From Achromobacter sp. MYb9 (lineage in GTDB: Bacteria; Pseudomonadota; Gammaproteobacteria; Burkholderiales; Burkholderiaceae_B): a stretch of 64,000 nucleotides of DNA. The stretch is from contig NZ_PCOQ01000001.1 in assembly GCF_002975275.1 (NCBI RefSeq), forward strand, positions 558,001 to 622,000, in the 5' to 3' direction. Both the position numbers and the translations under genes were made by a program. The notes below the pieces were generated by a model, which worked only from the letters and a program-made list of their open reading frames with translations, made no database searches and had not been told where the DNA came from. Below, piece after piece: positions 1-8,351 of this stretch. How positions within the stretch are numbered: the stretch's first letter is position 1; the number at the start of each line of letters is the position of its first letter.

Positions 1-195
1 CCAGGACACGTTGCTTCCGGTCAGGGCCGAACCGGCTTGCGCCAGATAAGGAAACGGAACACAGATGCCGATGTCGCAGTGGCTCGCGGCATCCGCGGCG
101 CGCAGCTCGGTCAGCAACGCGGCGTTCTCGGCCAGGTTGCCGTGCATCTTCCAGTTGCCCAACACGAGGCGGGCGCGGTTTTCGACTGAAGTCAT
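1..195 (-). CDS. tpiA: triosephosphate isomerase, N-terminal part (gene runs off the window)
   Basis: The first 65 codons are present, with an ATG start at 193-195. The translation contains the family N-terminal motif LVLGNWKMHGN; its Asn and Lys are the conserved active-site residues at the end of beta strand 1. The enzyme interconverts dihydroxyacetone phosphate and glyceraldehyde 3-phosphate in cytosolic glycolysis and gluconeogenesis. The C-terminal three quarters lie outside the window. It follows the quinone oxidoreductase gene on the same strand after about 130 bases, an order common in Burkholderiales. Confidence 0.95.
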   Translation of the reverse strand, partial: MTSVENRARLVLGNWKMHGNLAENAALLTELRAADAASHCDIGICVPFPYLAQAGSALTGSNVSW

Positions 196-251
196 GGCGC
201 AATTGTCAGAGAGGGTGAGTCCCGGGGCATGACACGACCGCCCACGGGCCT

Positions 252-271
252 GCCTGGAAAAAATTCCAGGC
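252..271. repeat. perfect inverted repeat between qor and tpiA
   Basis: Two 8-base arms (GCCTGGAA and TTCCAGGC) flank a four-A spacer in the 130-base gap between the quinone oxidoreductase and tpiA genes. No T-run follows the stem on the minus strand, so it is not a clear terminator. It could be a processing hairpin or a protein site; no function is assigned. Confidence 0.4.
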
Positions 272-325
272 GAAACCCGAGATTGTATCCTGTTGCGCGG
301 CGATACGCCGAACGCCGCGCGTTTC

Positions 326-1303
326 TTACATTGTCAGGATGATTTTGCCGATATTTTCGCCGCCTTCCATCATGGCGTGCGCCTTGGAGGCCTCGGCCAG
401 GGGGAACGTGGCGTGTACGATCGGCTTGATGGCCCCTTTTTCCAGCAAGGGCCATGCGTGTTCGCGCAGGGCGCGCGCGATGGCGCCCTTGAAATCAACC
501 GACCGGGGACGCAGGGTGGACCCCGTGATGGTCAGGCGACGGCGCATGACCTGGGACGTGTCCACATCGGCGCGCGCGCCGCCCAGTTGGGCGATGATCA
601 CGATGCGGCCGTCATCCGCCAGGCATTGCATGTCGCGGGCGATATAGTCGCCTGCCACCATGTCCAGAATGACGTCCACGCCGCGCCCGCTGGTGGCGTC
701 CATGACTTCCTTCACGAAGTCCTGCGTCTTGTAGTTGATGCCCTTTTCGGCGCCCAGCGCTTCGACGGCGCGGGCGCGGTCGTCGCTGCCGACCGTCGCG
801 TAGACCCTGTTGCCCATCGCGCGGGCCAGCTGGATGGCCGTGGTGCCGATGCCGCTGGCGCCGCCATGCACCAGCAGGATTTCGCCGTCGGACAGGCGGC
901 CGCGGTCGAAGACGTTGCTCCAGACGGTGAAATACGTTTCCGGCAAGCCGGCCGCTTCGATGTCGGACAGGCCTTTGGGGATGGGCAAGCATTGCGCCAC
1001 CGGCGCGACGCAGTATTCGGCGTAACCCCCGCCCGCCACCAGGGCGCAGACCTTGTCGCCTACGGCAAAGCCGCTGCCAGCCAGGTCGCCACCCACGATT
1101 TCACCGGCCACTTCCAGACCCGGCAGGTCGGAGGCGCCACGCGGAGGGGCGTAGTTGCCCTTGCGCTGGAATACGTCGGGGCGGTTGATGCCCGCAGCGC
1201 TGACTTTGATCAAAACTTCACCCGCGCCGGCTTCGGGCGTGGAGCGTTCTACGGGGACCAGGACCTCGGGGCCGCCGGGGCGGGAGATTTCTACAGCGTG
1301 CAT
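326..1303 (-). CDS. qor: NAD(P)H:quinone oxidoreductase, zinc-independent MDR family
   Basis: The 325-residue protein belongs to the medium-chain dehydrogenase/reductase superfamily, quinone oxidoreductase branch (PIG3/TP53I3-like). It has an N-terminal GroES-like domain (about 1-125) and a Rossmann domain with the nucleotide-binding stretch HGGASGIGTTAIQLA near residues 146-160. Cysteine ligands for catalytic or structural zinc are absent, as expected for this branch. It probably reduces quinones with NADPH in the cytosol. The start is set at ATG 1303 because an AAAGGAGG site sits just upstream; in-frame extensions run back into the tRNA-Ser gene. It lies upstream of tpiA on the same strand. 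Confidence 0.9.
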   Translation of the reverse strand: MHAVEISRPGGPEVLVPVERSTPEAGAGEVLIKVSAAGINRPDVFQRKGNYAPPRGASDLPGLEVAGEIVGGDLAGSGFAVGDKVCALVAGGGYAEYCVAPVAQCLPIPKGLSDIEAAGLPETYFTVWSNVFDRGRLSDGEILLVHGGASGIGTTAIQLARAMGNRVYATVGSDDRARAVEALGAEKGINYKTQDFVKEVMDATSGRGVDVILDMVAGDYIARDMQCLADDGRIVIIAQLGGARADVDTSQVMRRRLTITGSTLRPRSVDFKGAIARALREHAWPLLEKGAIKPIVHATFPLAEASKAHAMMEGGENIGKIILTM

Positions 1304-1454
1304 CGCGTGCCTCCTTTGCAGCAAATGGATTATTATTGCGCCCTTTACGGCATATCGCGTTGCCGTTCGGGCAGAATGTTTGCCTGACGGCCGAATCGCC
1401 GTGCTGCGCGCGCAAGTCGACCCGACGCGCTCGCAAGACACATCAGCAGACCCC

Positions 1455-1542
1455 GGAAGCGTGGCAGAGTGGTCGATTGCACCGGTCTTGAAAACCGGCA
1501 ACGGGCAACCGTTCGTGAGTTCGAATCTCACCGCTTCCGCCA
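1455..1542 (+). tRNA. tRNA-Ser (anticodon TGA)
   Basis: This is an 88-base class II tRNA with encoded CCA. The seven-pair acceptor stem is GGAAGCG/CGCTTCC, the anticodon stem CCGGT/ACCGG encloses the loop CTTGAAA with anticodon TGA at 1489-1491, and there is a long variable arm and a TTCGAAT T-loop. It reads UCA and related serine codons. The gene stands alone between qor (minus) and the sigma factor gene (plus). Confidence 0.97.
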
Positions 1543-1723
1543 AATACCCTTGGCAATCGCAAGGCCCCGGCCGCCCCGCGCATGTAGCGGGCACGCCGCG
1601 CGCGCCGACGCCCCGCCCTTTTCCCCCTCTGCATCCACGACGACGCCCCCTCTCGCTCGCCTGCGGCCGTCCGGGCCGGGCCGAGGGTGATCCCTGCTAT
1701 TTGCCGGCCGCCTTTTTCTATAT

Positions 1724-1742
1724 ACTGAATGATACTTATTCC
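1724..1742 (+). promoter_or_regulatory. candidate Fur box upstream of the FecI-type sigma gene
   Basis: The AT-rich stretch with TGAATGATACTTATTCC, 23-41 bases before the sigma factor start, resembles the 19-bp Fur consensus built from GATAAT hexamers, and stands out from GC-rich surroundings. Fur control of fecI-type sigma genes is well established. The match is imperfect and judged by eye. Confidence 0.5.
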
Positions 1743-1764
1743 TATTTTTTAAGATCTTCAGTTC

Positions 1765-2280
1765 ATGGGAAAGCACTCCGCCCATTCCGCCCTGGCTTCC
1801 CTATACGTGAACTATCGCCCTTGGCTGGTGGATCGCCTGCGGTTTCGGCTGCGCAACCAGGCGGACGCTGAAGATCTGGCGTCCGACACGTTTCTGCAGG
1901 CCGCCGTCAGCCGCGAGCCCGTGGCCTCGATTGTCGAACCCAAGGCGTACCTCTCCACCATCGCCCGCCGGCTGCTGTTCCATTTCTGGCGCCGCCGCGA
2001 ACTGGAACAGGCGTATCTGCAATGGCTGGCCCTGCATGCCGACGACATGGCGCCGTCGCCCGAAGCCGTCGCGCTGGGCGTGGAAATGCTGATGCGGGTG
2101 GATGCGGTGCTGCATGGCCTGCCGCCCGCGGCGCGCGCCGTGTTTCTCTATAGCCAATTGGACGGATTGAGCTACGACGAAATCGGCCGGCGCATGGGCT
2201 TGTCGGCGCGAACCGTGCAGCGGCACATGGCGATGGCGCTTGAACGTTGCCTGCGCGTGCGCCGCGAGGGGCACGCATGA
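1765..2280 (+). CDS. fecI: FecI-type ECF RNA polymerase sigma factor
   Basis: The 171-residue protein has ECF sigma region 2 at about residues 10-80 (with DAEDLASDTFLQA and a YLSTIARRLLFHFWRRRE helix) and region 4 at about 115-165 (LPPAARAVFLYSQLDGLSYDEI, then the DNA-binding helix SARTVQRHMAMALERCL). It directs RNA polymerase to iron-uptake promoters, here probably that of the adjacent TonB-dependent receptor. The FecR-type gene overlaps its stop by ATGA, so the two are translationally coupled. A Fur-like site precedes it. The symbol is by family; the exact orthologue is not known. Confidence 0.9.
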   Translation: MGKHSAHSALASLYVNYRPWLVDRLRFRLRNQADAEDLASDTFLQAAVSREPVASIVEPKAYLSTIARRLLFHFWRRRELEQAYLQWLALHADDMAPSPEAVALGVEMLMRVDAVLHGLPPAARAVFLYSQLDGLSYDEIGRRMGLSARTVQRHMAMALERCLRVRREGHA

Positions 2281-3233
2281 CGCCCGAGATCGATCGCCAG
2301 GCCGTGCAATGGATGCTGCGCCTGACCGCCGGGGACGCCGATGCGGCCGAACAGCTTCGGTTCCAGCAATGGCGGCAGGCGGACCCCGCGCATGCCCAAG
2401 CCTGGACCACCCTGCAGGAAAGCGTGGCGGGGCCGCTTCAAGCGCTGCGCGCGCTGGGCGCGACCCAAACGCCGGATTCCGCCGGCGCGGCGTTGCGCGG
2501 CATGCTGGTCCGGGGCCCGTCACGGCGCCTGTTCCTGGGCAAGACCCTGGCGTTGACGGGCGTTGCCGTGGGCGCTAGCTGGTTGGGTGCGCAGCAATGG
2601 CAACAGCGCGGCGACCTGGTCACCGGCACCGCCGAACGCCGCACGCTTGCGCTGGACGACGGCAGCCAGTTGCAGCTGAATGCGGACAGCCGGATCCGGC
2701 TGGAATTCACCAGCGCGGTGCGGCGGGTTCGATTACTGCACGGCGCGTTGATCGCCGCGGTGGCGCCGGATGAAGCCCGCCCGTTCGGGGTCAGCACGGA
2801 CGACGGCACGGCGTGGGCGCTGGGCACCCGCTACATGGTGCAGAAGGAAAGCGACCATAGCGTGGCGGCCGTGCTTGAGCATACGGTGCGGGTACGCACG
2901 CGCAACGGCGCGACGGAGCAACTGGCGCAGGGGCAGGCGGCAGCCTATGGCGCCGCTGGCATCCGCCGGCTGGAAGGCACCCCTGCCAACGCACTGGCGG
3001 CCTGGGAGGCGGGCCGGATCGACGTGCTGGACGCGTCACTGGAAGAAGTCGCCTCGGCGTTGCGCCCCTACATGCGGGCCACGCTGCACGTGTCCGACGC
3101 GGCGGGCCGGCTGCGGGTGCAGGGCGTGTTCTCGCTGGATCGGCCCGATGAAGCCTGGGCCGCGCTGGCGGCGACCTTGCCGCTGCGCATCGATCATTAC
3201 GGCGGCTTGCTGATGTGGGTGGACCGGGCCTGA
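2277..3233 (+). CDS. fecR: FecR-type anti-sigma regulator, inner membrane
   Basis: The 318-residue protein has an N-terminal cytoplasmic anti-sigma domain (1-80, DUF4880-like with EQLRFQQWRQADPAHAQAW), one membrane segment at about 85-104, a central FecR domain, and a C-terminal region (about 250-315) that in this family contacts the receptor signalling domain. The membrane segment is preceded by SRRLFLGK at 82-89, a twin-arginine-like motif; Tat-dependent export of FecR proteins is known. It holds or activates the sigma factor according to receptor occupancy. The start is the ATG overlapping the sigma stop; upstream alternatives lie inside the sigma gene. Confidence 0.88.
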   Translation: MTPEIDRQAVQWMLRLTAGDADAAEQLRFQQWRQADPAHAQAWTTLQESVAGPLQALRALGATQTPDSAGAALRGMLVRGPSRRLFLGKTLALTGVAVGASWLGAQQWQQRGDLVTGTAERRTLALDDGSQLQLNADSRIRLEFTSAVRRVRLLHGALIAAVAPDEARPFGVSTDDGTAWALGTRYMVQKESDHSVAAVLEHTVRVRTRNGATEQLAQGQAAAYGAAGIRRLEGTPANALAAWEAGRIDVLDASLEEVASALRPYMRATLHVSDAAGRLRVQGVFSLDRPDEAWAALAATLPLRIDHYGGLLMWVDRA

Positions 3234-3335
3234 GGCCCGCGCCGCGCGGTTTTTACAATTTTGTTGTCCGGTTTTTGGGCGCCGATACACCTCTGGGTAG
3301 GAATTCGAGAAATCAGCAACCCGGAGTTGTACGTC

Positions 3336-5723
3336 ATGCATCCTTTGTATCGGGCCGGCCTAGCGGTCGCCGTCGCCGTGGTTTCCCCTGCCGCCCTCGC
3401 GCAATCGGCGCCCACCAGCCAGCAATACGAGATTCCCGCCGGGCCGCTGGCGGTCGCCCTGAACCGCATCGCGGCGCAGAACAACCGCGTGCTGTCGGTG
3501 GATCCGGCCATGGTGCGCAATATCAACGCGCCGGCGCTTAGCGGCAGCTACACGTTGAACGACGCGCTTGGCCGCGTCACGGCGGGATCCGGCCTGGAGG
3601 CCGTCACCCTGCCCGGCGGCGCGCTGACCGTGCGCCGCGCGCCCCAGTCGGCCGTGACGACGCTGGCGCCGATCAACGTCACCGCCAACGCGGAAACCGC
3701 GTGGAGTCCCGTGTCCGGCTACGTGGCCAAGCGCAGCGCCACGGGCACCAAGACCGACACGGCGATCCTGGAAACGCCGCAGTCGATTTCCGTGGTCACC
3801 GCCGACCGCATCAGCGCCATAGGCGCCACCACGCTAAGGGATGCCCTGGGCTATACGCCTGGCGTGGCGATCACGACGTACGGCGCCGACTCCCGGTACG
3901 ACTGGATCGCGATCCGTGGCTTTGACGCTTACTCGCCGGGCTTCTACCTGGATGGCATGCCACTGCGCAACAACGGCAACTGGGGAATCTGGCAGACCGA
4001 GAACTACGGCGCCGAACGGATCGAGATCCTGCGCGGGCCCTCTTCCGTGCTGTACGGGCAGACCGGCCCCGGCGGCCTGGTCAACGTCGTCAGCAAGCGG
4101 CCGACCGAGGAGCCTCTGCATGAATTGCAGGCGCAGTTGGGCGACCACGCGCGGCGCCAGCTGGCAGGCGACTTCTCCGGCCCGGTTGATGAAGACGGCA
4201 AATGGCTCTACCGCATCACCGCGATGGGGCTGGATTCCGAGATGCCGGAACACGGCATCTCGAACGACCGCCTGTACATCGCACCGTCGCTGACATGGCG
4301 GCCGTCAGCGGATACGTCATTGACGCTGCTGTCACAGTATGGCCGCAAGGACGGCGGCACCTACACCCGGGCGCGCCCCGCGGCAGGATCTTTGGTGCGC
4401 ACGCCTGCCGGCACGCATATCCCCAGTGACCTTTTCGTGGGTGAACCCGACTACGACTCGTTTGACCAGACACAATGGATGGTCGGCTATCTGTTCGAAC
4501 ATCGCGTCAATGACGCCGTGACCCTGCGCCAGAACGCGCGCTACGGCAAGCTGCGGGTCGACTACGCGGCGGTGCAGTCGCTGGGGTATCTGCCCGTCAA
4601 CGACAACCCGTCGGATCCGGCCAATTACCAAACCTTGCGCCGCAGCGTATCCGGCAGCAAGGAGAACATTTCCAGCTTCACCATCGACAACCAGGCGCAG
4701 ACGGATCTGCGCTTCGGCGATTGGCAGCATCGGCTGCTGCTGGGCGTGGATTACCAGCGCACGGCCATCGACCAGGTCAGTTTCAATGGCGGCTACGCGC
4801 CGCCGCTCTCCATCTACGATCCCGTCTATGGCCGCGGCGGCATCGAACGGCCCCGGCCCTGGATGGATGCCGACATCACCGTGGCGCAAACCGGTGTGTA
4901 CCTGCAAGACCAGATCAAGTGGAACGACCGATGGGTGCTGACCTTGGGCGGCCGGTACGACGATGTGTCAGGCAAGATGCGCAACCGCCAGGACGGCACC
5001 GCCACGCGCTTTCCCGACCATCAGTTCACCGGCCGCGCCGGCCTGGTCTACGTGGATCCGGCAGGCTGGGCGCCGTACCTGAGCTATTCGGAATCGTTTT
5101 CTCCCACCGTCACCATCGACCCGGTCAGCGGCACGCCCTTCAAGCCGGAAACCGGCAAGCAATACGAAGCCGGCGTGCGCTATCAACCGGTCGGACGCTC
5201 GGACAGCTACAGCGCCGCGATCTTCGAGCTGCGCCGCAAGAACTACATCACCTACGACAGCCAATCGATGCCCAGCCAGAAGGGCGAAGTGCTGGTGCGC
5301 GGGTTGGAGCTTGAGGCCGCCTTCCAGCCGCTACCGCGTTTGAATGTCGTCGCGGCCTATACCTGGACGCCGAAGGCCGATGTGGTCGAAAGCAGCAACC
5401 CCGCAGAGGTCGGCAAGCAGGCGACCGCCGTGCCCAAGCATCGCGCGTCGCTCTGGCTGGACTACCGGTTCGAATCCGCCGTCAAGGTCGGCATCGGCGC
5501 CCGCTACACCGGGTCGAATTTCGGCGATGGCGAAGCCGCGCCGGTCAAGGTGCCGTCGTTCCTGCTGTTCGACGCGATGATCGGCTACCAGATCAAGAAC
5601 TGGACCCTGGCGCTGAACGCCCGCAACCTGACCAACAAGACCTACATCGCCAACTGCGGCTATGGCAACTGCTACTACGGCGACCAGCGTACCGTCGTGG
5701 GCACGGCGACGTATCGCTGGTAA
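3336..5723 (+). CDS. TonB-dependent siderophore receptor with signalling (STN) domain
   Basis: The 795-residue outer-membrane receptor has a signal peptide (1-22, cleavage after ALA), an STN signalling domain at about 28-100 (YEIPAGPLAVALNRIAAQNN), a likely TonB box near INVTA (113-117), a plug domain beginning with ETPQSISVVTADRI (146-159), and a 22-strand barrel ending in aromatic Trp. The ending with paired cysteines (NCGYGNCYYGD) fits the siderophore-receptor subfamily near FhuA/FoxA/FpvA. Together with the FecI and FecR proteins it forms a cell-surface signalling unit in which ligand binding triggers its own transcription. No siderophore biosynthesis gene is nearby, so a xenosiderophore is likely; the ligand cannot be read from the sequence. 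Confidence 0.93.
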   Translation: MHPLYRAGLAVAVAVVSPAALAQSAPTSQQYEIPAGPLAVALNRIAAQNNRVLSVDPAMVRNINAPALSGSYTLNDALGRVTAGSGLEAVTLPGGALTVRRAPQSAVTTLAPINVTANAETAWSPVSGYVAKRSATGTKTDTAILETPQSISVVTADRISAIGATTLRDALGYTPGVAITTYGADSRYDWIAIRGFDAYSPGFYLDGMPLRNNGNWGIWQTENYGAERIEILRGPSSVLYGQTGPGGLVNVVSKRPTEEPLHELQAQLGDHARRQLAGDFSGPVDEDGKWLYRITAMGLDSEMPEHGISNDRLYIAPSLTWRPSADTSLTLLSQYGRKDGGTYTRARPAAGSLVRTPAGTHIPSDLFVGEPDYDSFDQTQWMVGYLFEHRVNDAVTLRQNARYGKLRVDYAAVQSLGYLPVNDNPSDPANYQTLRRSVSGSKENISSFTIDNQAQTDLRFGDWQHRLLLGVDYQRTAIDQVSFNGGYAPPLSIYDPVYGRGGIERPRPWMDADITVAQTGVYLQDQIKWNDRWVLTLGGRYDDVSGKMRNRQDGTATRFPDHQFTGRAGLVYVDPAGWAPYLSYSESFSPTVTIDPVSGTPFKPETGKQYEAGVRYQPVGRSDSYSAAIFELRRKNYITYDSQSMPSQKGEVLVRGLELEAAFQPLPRLNVVAAYTWTPKADVVESSNPAEVGKQATAVPKHRASLWLDYRFESAVKVGIGARYTGSNFGDGEAAPVKVPSFLLFDAMIGYQIKNWTLALNARNLTNKTYIANCGYGNCYYGDQRTVVGTATYRW

Positions 5724-5891
5724 AGGCCCGGCGGGGCGCCGGCCCGGGTTTCGGGGCCAGCGCTTGATCAGCGTCAGACGCCCTCCCGCGCGCGCCTTCC
5801 AGGCCGTGCGGGGCGGGCGTAGTATGAGGCTGTTGTTTTCGCCCGCGTGGCGGCCATGACCGCGCCGCCCTCTCCATCCCAGGAGGTTGCC

Positions 5892-6329
5892 ATGTACAAG
5901 CACATTCTCATCCCCATCGACGGATCCAGCCTGGCCAACACCGGCCTGGAACAAGGGTTGGACCTGGCCCGCGCGCTAGGGGCCAGCGTCACCGTGGTGA
6001 CGGCCTATGGCAGCTTCCAAATGCCTTCAATGGAAACCGTGCAGCTGGAAGGCGTGCGCAAAACGTATGAACACCAGGCCAAGGAATTGGCCGGCTCGTA
6101 CCTGACCGAAGCCGCCGCCCGCGCCAAGGCCCTGGGCGTGCCGTGCACGACTGAAATGCGCGAAAGCGACACGCCGTATCAGGTCATTATCGACATCGCC
6201 TTGACGCAAGGCTGCGATCTGATCGCGATGACTTCGCATGGCCGCAGCGGCATGGCCGCGCTGCTGCTGGGCAGCCAGACGCAAAAGGTGCTGGCGCACT
6301 CCACGGTGCCGGTGCTGGTGTACCGCTAA
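5892..6329 (+). CDS. UspA-type universal stress protein
   Basis: A single 145-residue Usp domain starts with YKHILIPIDGS and carries the nucleotide-binding signature HGRSGMAALLLGS followed by PVLVYR at the end. ATP-binding members of this family modulate stress survival in the cytosol; the target is unknown. The start follows a strong AGGAGG site; upstream in-frame codons are ignored. The gene is monocistronic, between the receptor gene and the oppositely oriented lyase gene. Confidence 0.9.
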   Translation: MYKHILIPIDGSSLANTGLEQGLDLARALGASVTVVTAYGSFQMPSMETVQLEGVRKTYEHQAKELAGSYLTEAAARAKALGVPCTTEMRESDTPYQVIIDIALTQGCDLIAMTSHGRSGMAALLLGSQTQKVLAHSTVPVLVYR

Positions 6330-6343
6330 CGCGCGGCGCGGCG

Positions 6344-7282
6344 TTACGCGGCGGCCGCCACGGCCGCCGCGCCGTGGAACGTCTTGGGGATGCCTGCCGC
6401 GGCCACGCCGCTGCGCAAGGTCTCTTGCGGCAAGGCGTCGGCCAGCAAGGCGCGCGCGGCCAACAACCGGGTAAGGTCCACGCCGGTCCGGTAGCCCATG
6501 CTTTCCAGCATGAACACCAGGTCTTCGGTGACGATGTTGCCCGAGGCGCCCGGGGCAAACGGGCAACCTCCCAGCCCGCCCAGGCAGGAATCGAAACTGC
6601 GGATGCCTTCGTTCAGGCCGGCCAGCGCGTTCGCCAGGCCCAGGCCCATGGTGTCGTGCAGGTGCAGCTTGGTCAGCAGGCTGCCCACGGCGTCCTGCGT
6701 GGCGCGCACCACGTCGCTCACCTGCGCGGGGTGCGCATAGCCCACCGTGTCGGCCAGCGCGATTTCATCGACGCCAGTGCGCGCCACCGCCGCGGCCACC
6801 GACGCCACCCGCCGCACGGCGACATCGCCTTCCATCGAACAACCGAACGCCGTGGCCACCGCCGCATCGATGCGCATGGGGCGCGGCTGCGATCGCACCC
6901 AGTCCACAATGGACGCCATCATCTCCACTTGCGCGTCGGTGCCCTTGCCCACGTTGGCGTGGCTGTGCGTGTCGCTGACCGAAATCGGAAACGACAGCAC
7001 GTGCGCGCCCGCCTCGTAGGCGGCAATGGCGCCCTTCAGGTTGCAGGCCAGCGCACACACGGTCAGGCCGTCTATCTGCAGGACGTCGGGCAGGATGGCG
7101 CCCGTATCCGCCATCTGCGGCACCAGCCGCGGCGATACGAAGCTGCCCACCTCGATCTCGCGCAAGCCCGCCTGCGCTAGCTGGCGGATCCAGCGCAGCT
7201 TGTCGGCCGCCCGCATCATGCCCTTGGCCATTTGCAGCCCGTCGCGCGGGCCCACCTCGCAAAGCCTGACTTCCTGATTCAT
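6344..7282 (-). CDS. hydroxymethylglutaryl-CoA lyase family protein
   Basis: The 312-residue TIM-barrel protein (HMGL-like/DRE-TIM family) shows CEVGPRDGLQ at 8-17 with catalytic Arg13 and metal-binding Asp14, the HLHD metal motif at 207-210, and GLGGCPFAPGASGN containing the HMG-CoA lyase signature cysteine (Cys240). The family cleaves HMG-CoA to acetyl-CoA and acetoacetate; related 3-hydroxyacyl-CoA substrates are possible. It is last in an operon after a Bug receptor and a class III CoA-transferase, suggesting that an imported dicarboxylate-like acid is activated to a CoA thioester and cleaved here. Confidence 0.85.
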   Translation of the reverse strand: MNQEVRLCEVGPRDGLQMAKGMMRAADKLRWIRQLAQAGLREIEVGSFVSPRLVPQMADTGAILPDVLQIDGLTVCALACNLKGAIAAYEAGAHVLSFPISVSDTHSHANVGKGTDAQVEMMASIVDWVRSQPRPMRIDAAVATAFGCSMEGDVAVRRVASVAAAVARTGVDEIALADTVGYAHPAQVSDVVRATQDAVGSLLTKLHLHDTMGLGLANALAGLNEGIRSFDSCLGGLGGCPFAPGASGNIVTEDLVFMLESMGYRTGVDLTRLLAARALLADALPQETLRSGVAAAGIPKTFHGAAAVAAAA

Positions 7283-7320
7283 ATGCCCTCCCTGTCGTGT
7301 ACGCCGGCCTGTGCCCCGGA

Positions 7321-8280
7321 CTATTGCTGCACCACAATGCCCGCGCTCTTGATCGTCTGCTGCGCCCGGCCGATGTCCGACTGGATCAGCGCGGCGAACT
7401 GGGCGCTGGAGACTGGGTCTGTTTCCAGCCCCTGCGACGCCAGCGCCTCCTGCACGTCTTTGCGCGCCAGCAGCTTGTTGAAATCGGTGTTCAGCCGCGC
7501 CACGATGTCGGCCGGCGTCTTGGCCGGCGCCAGCACACCGTAGTAGGTCACCACGCTGAAATCCTTGTAGCCAAGCTCGGCCACGGTCGGCACGTCCGGC
7601 AAGGCGGGATTGCGCTTGGGCGACGTCACGGCAAGCGCACGCACCTTGCCCGCCTTGATGAGCGACGCCGCCGACGAGATCGACGACCCGGCAAACTGCA
7701 GATGCCCGCCCATCAGGTCGGCCAGGGCGGGAGCCGACCCCTTGTACGGCACGTGCTGCATCTTGAAACCGGCCTCGTGCTGCAGCATTTCCATGGCGAT
7801 GTGCACGCCCCCGCCGGTGCCCGACGTGCCGTAGGAAATCTTGTTCGGTTCCTTCTTGGCGGCCTCGATCACTTCGGGCAGGGTCTTGTAGGGCGACGCC
7901 TCCGCCACCAGCAGCACCATCGGCGTGGTGGCCACCAGCGCCACGGGCACCAGGTCCTTGACCGGGTCGTAGGCCACCTTCATCAGCAGCGGAATCAAGG
8001 TGACGTTGTCGGATTGGCCGATCACCAGGTCATACCCTTGCGCGGGCGCGCGCGCTGCTTCGGCCAGGCCCAGCGCCGTGCCGGCGCCAGGCTTGTTCTC
8101 TGGCACCACCGCCCAGCCGTTCAGCTCATGCAGCTTGTTGCTCATCAGCCGGCCGATGTAGTCGGTGCCCCCGCCCGGGGTGGACGGGATGATGATGCGG
8201 ATGGGCTTGTTGGGATAGTCCTGCGCGTGCACCGTGCAGGCGGCGGCCAACGCGGCCATCGCAATCATTTTTCGAATCAT
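7321..8280 (-). CDS. Bug-family (TctC-like) periplasmic solute-binding protein
   Basis: The 319-residue protein has a cleavable signal peptide (about 1-19, ending in HAQ) and the Bug fold start YPNKPIRIIIPSTPGGGTD. The family binds carboxylates and other small acids for tripartite tricarboxylate transporters (TctABC) or for sensing. It lies between the CoA-transferase and HMG-CoA lyase genes on the same strand, so its ligand is probably the substrate of that pathway. No permease genes are adjacent; the nearest TctA/TctB genes lie at 14.6-16.6 kb. Confidence 0.9.
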   Translation of the reverse strand: MIRKMIAMAALAAACTVHAQDYPNKPIRIIIPSTPGGGTDYIGRLMSNKLHELNGWAVVPENKPGAGTALGLAEAARAPAQGYDLVIGQSDNVTLIPLLMKVAYDPVKDLVPVALVATTPMVLLVAEASPYKTLPEVIEAAKKEPNKISYGTSGTGGGVHIAMEMLQHEAGFKMQHVPYKGSAPALADLMGGHLQFAGSSISSAASLIKAGKVRALAVTSPKRNPALPDVPTVAELGYKDFSVVTYYGVLAPAKTPADIVARLNTDFNKLLARKDVQEALASQGLETDPVSSAQFAALIQSDIGRAQQTIKSAGIVVQQ

Positions 8281-8351
8281 GGGGTCTCCTCTTTGATGAA
8301 TGTCTTGGCGGTCTGACGCCGCCTCGACAGGGCGTTGGCGCTACGGCCGGG

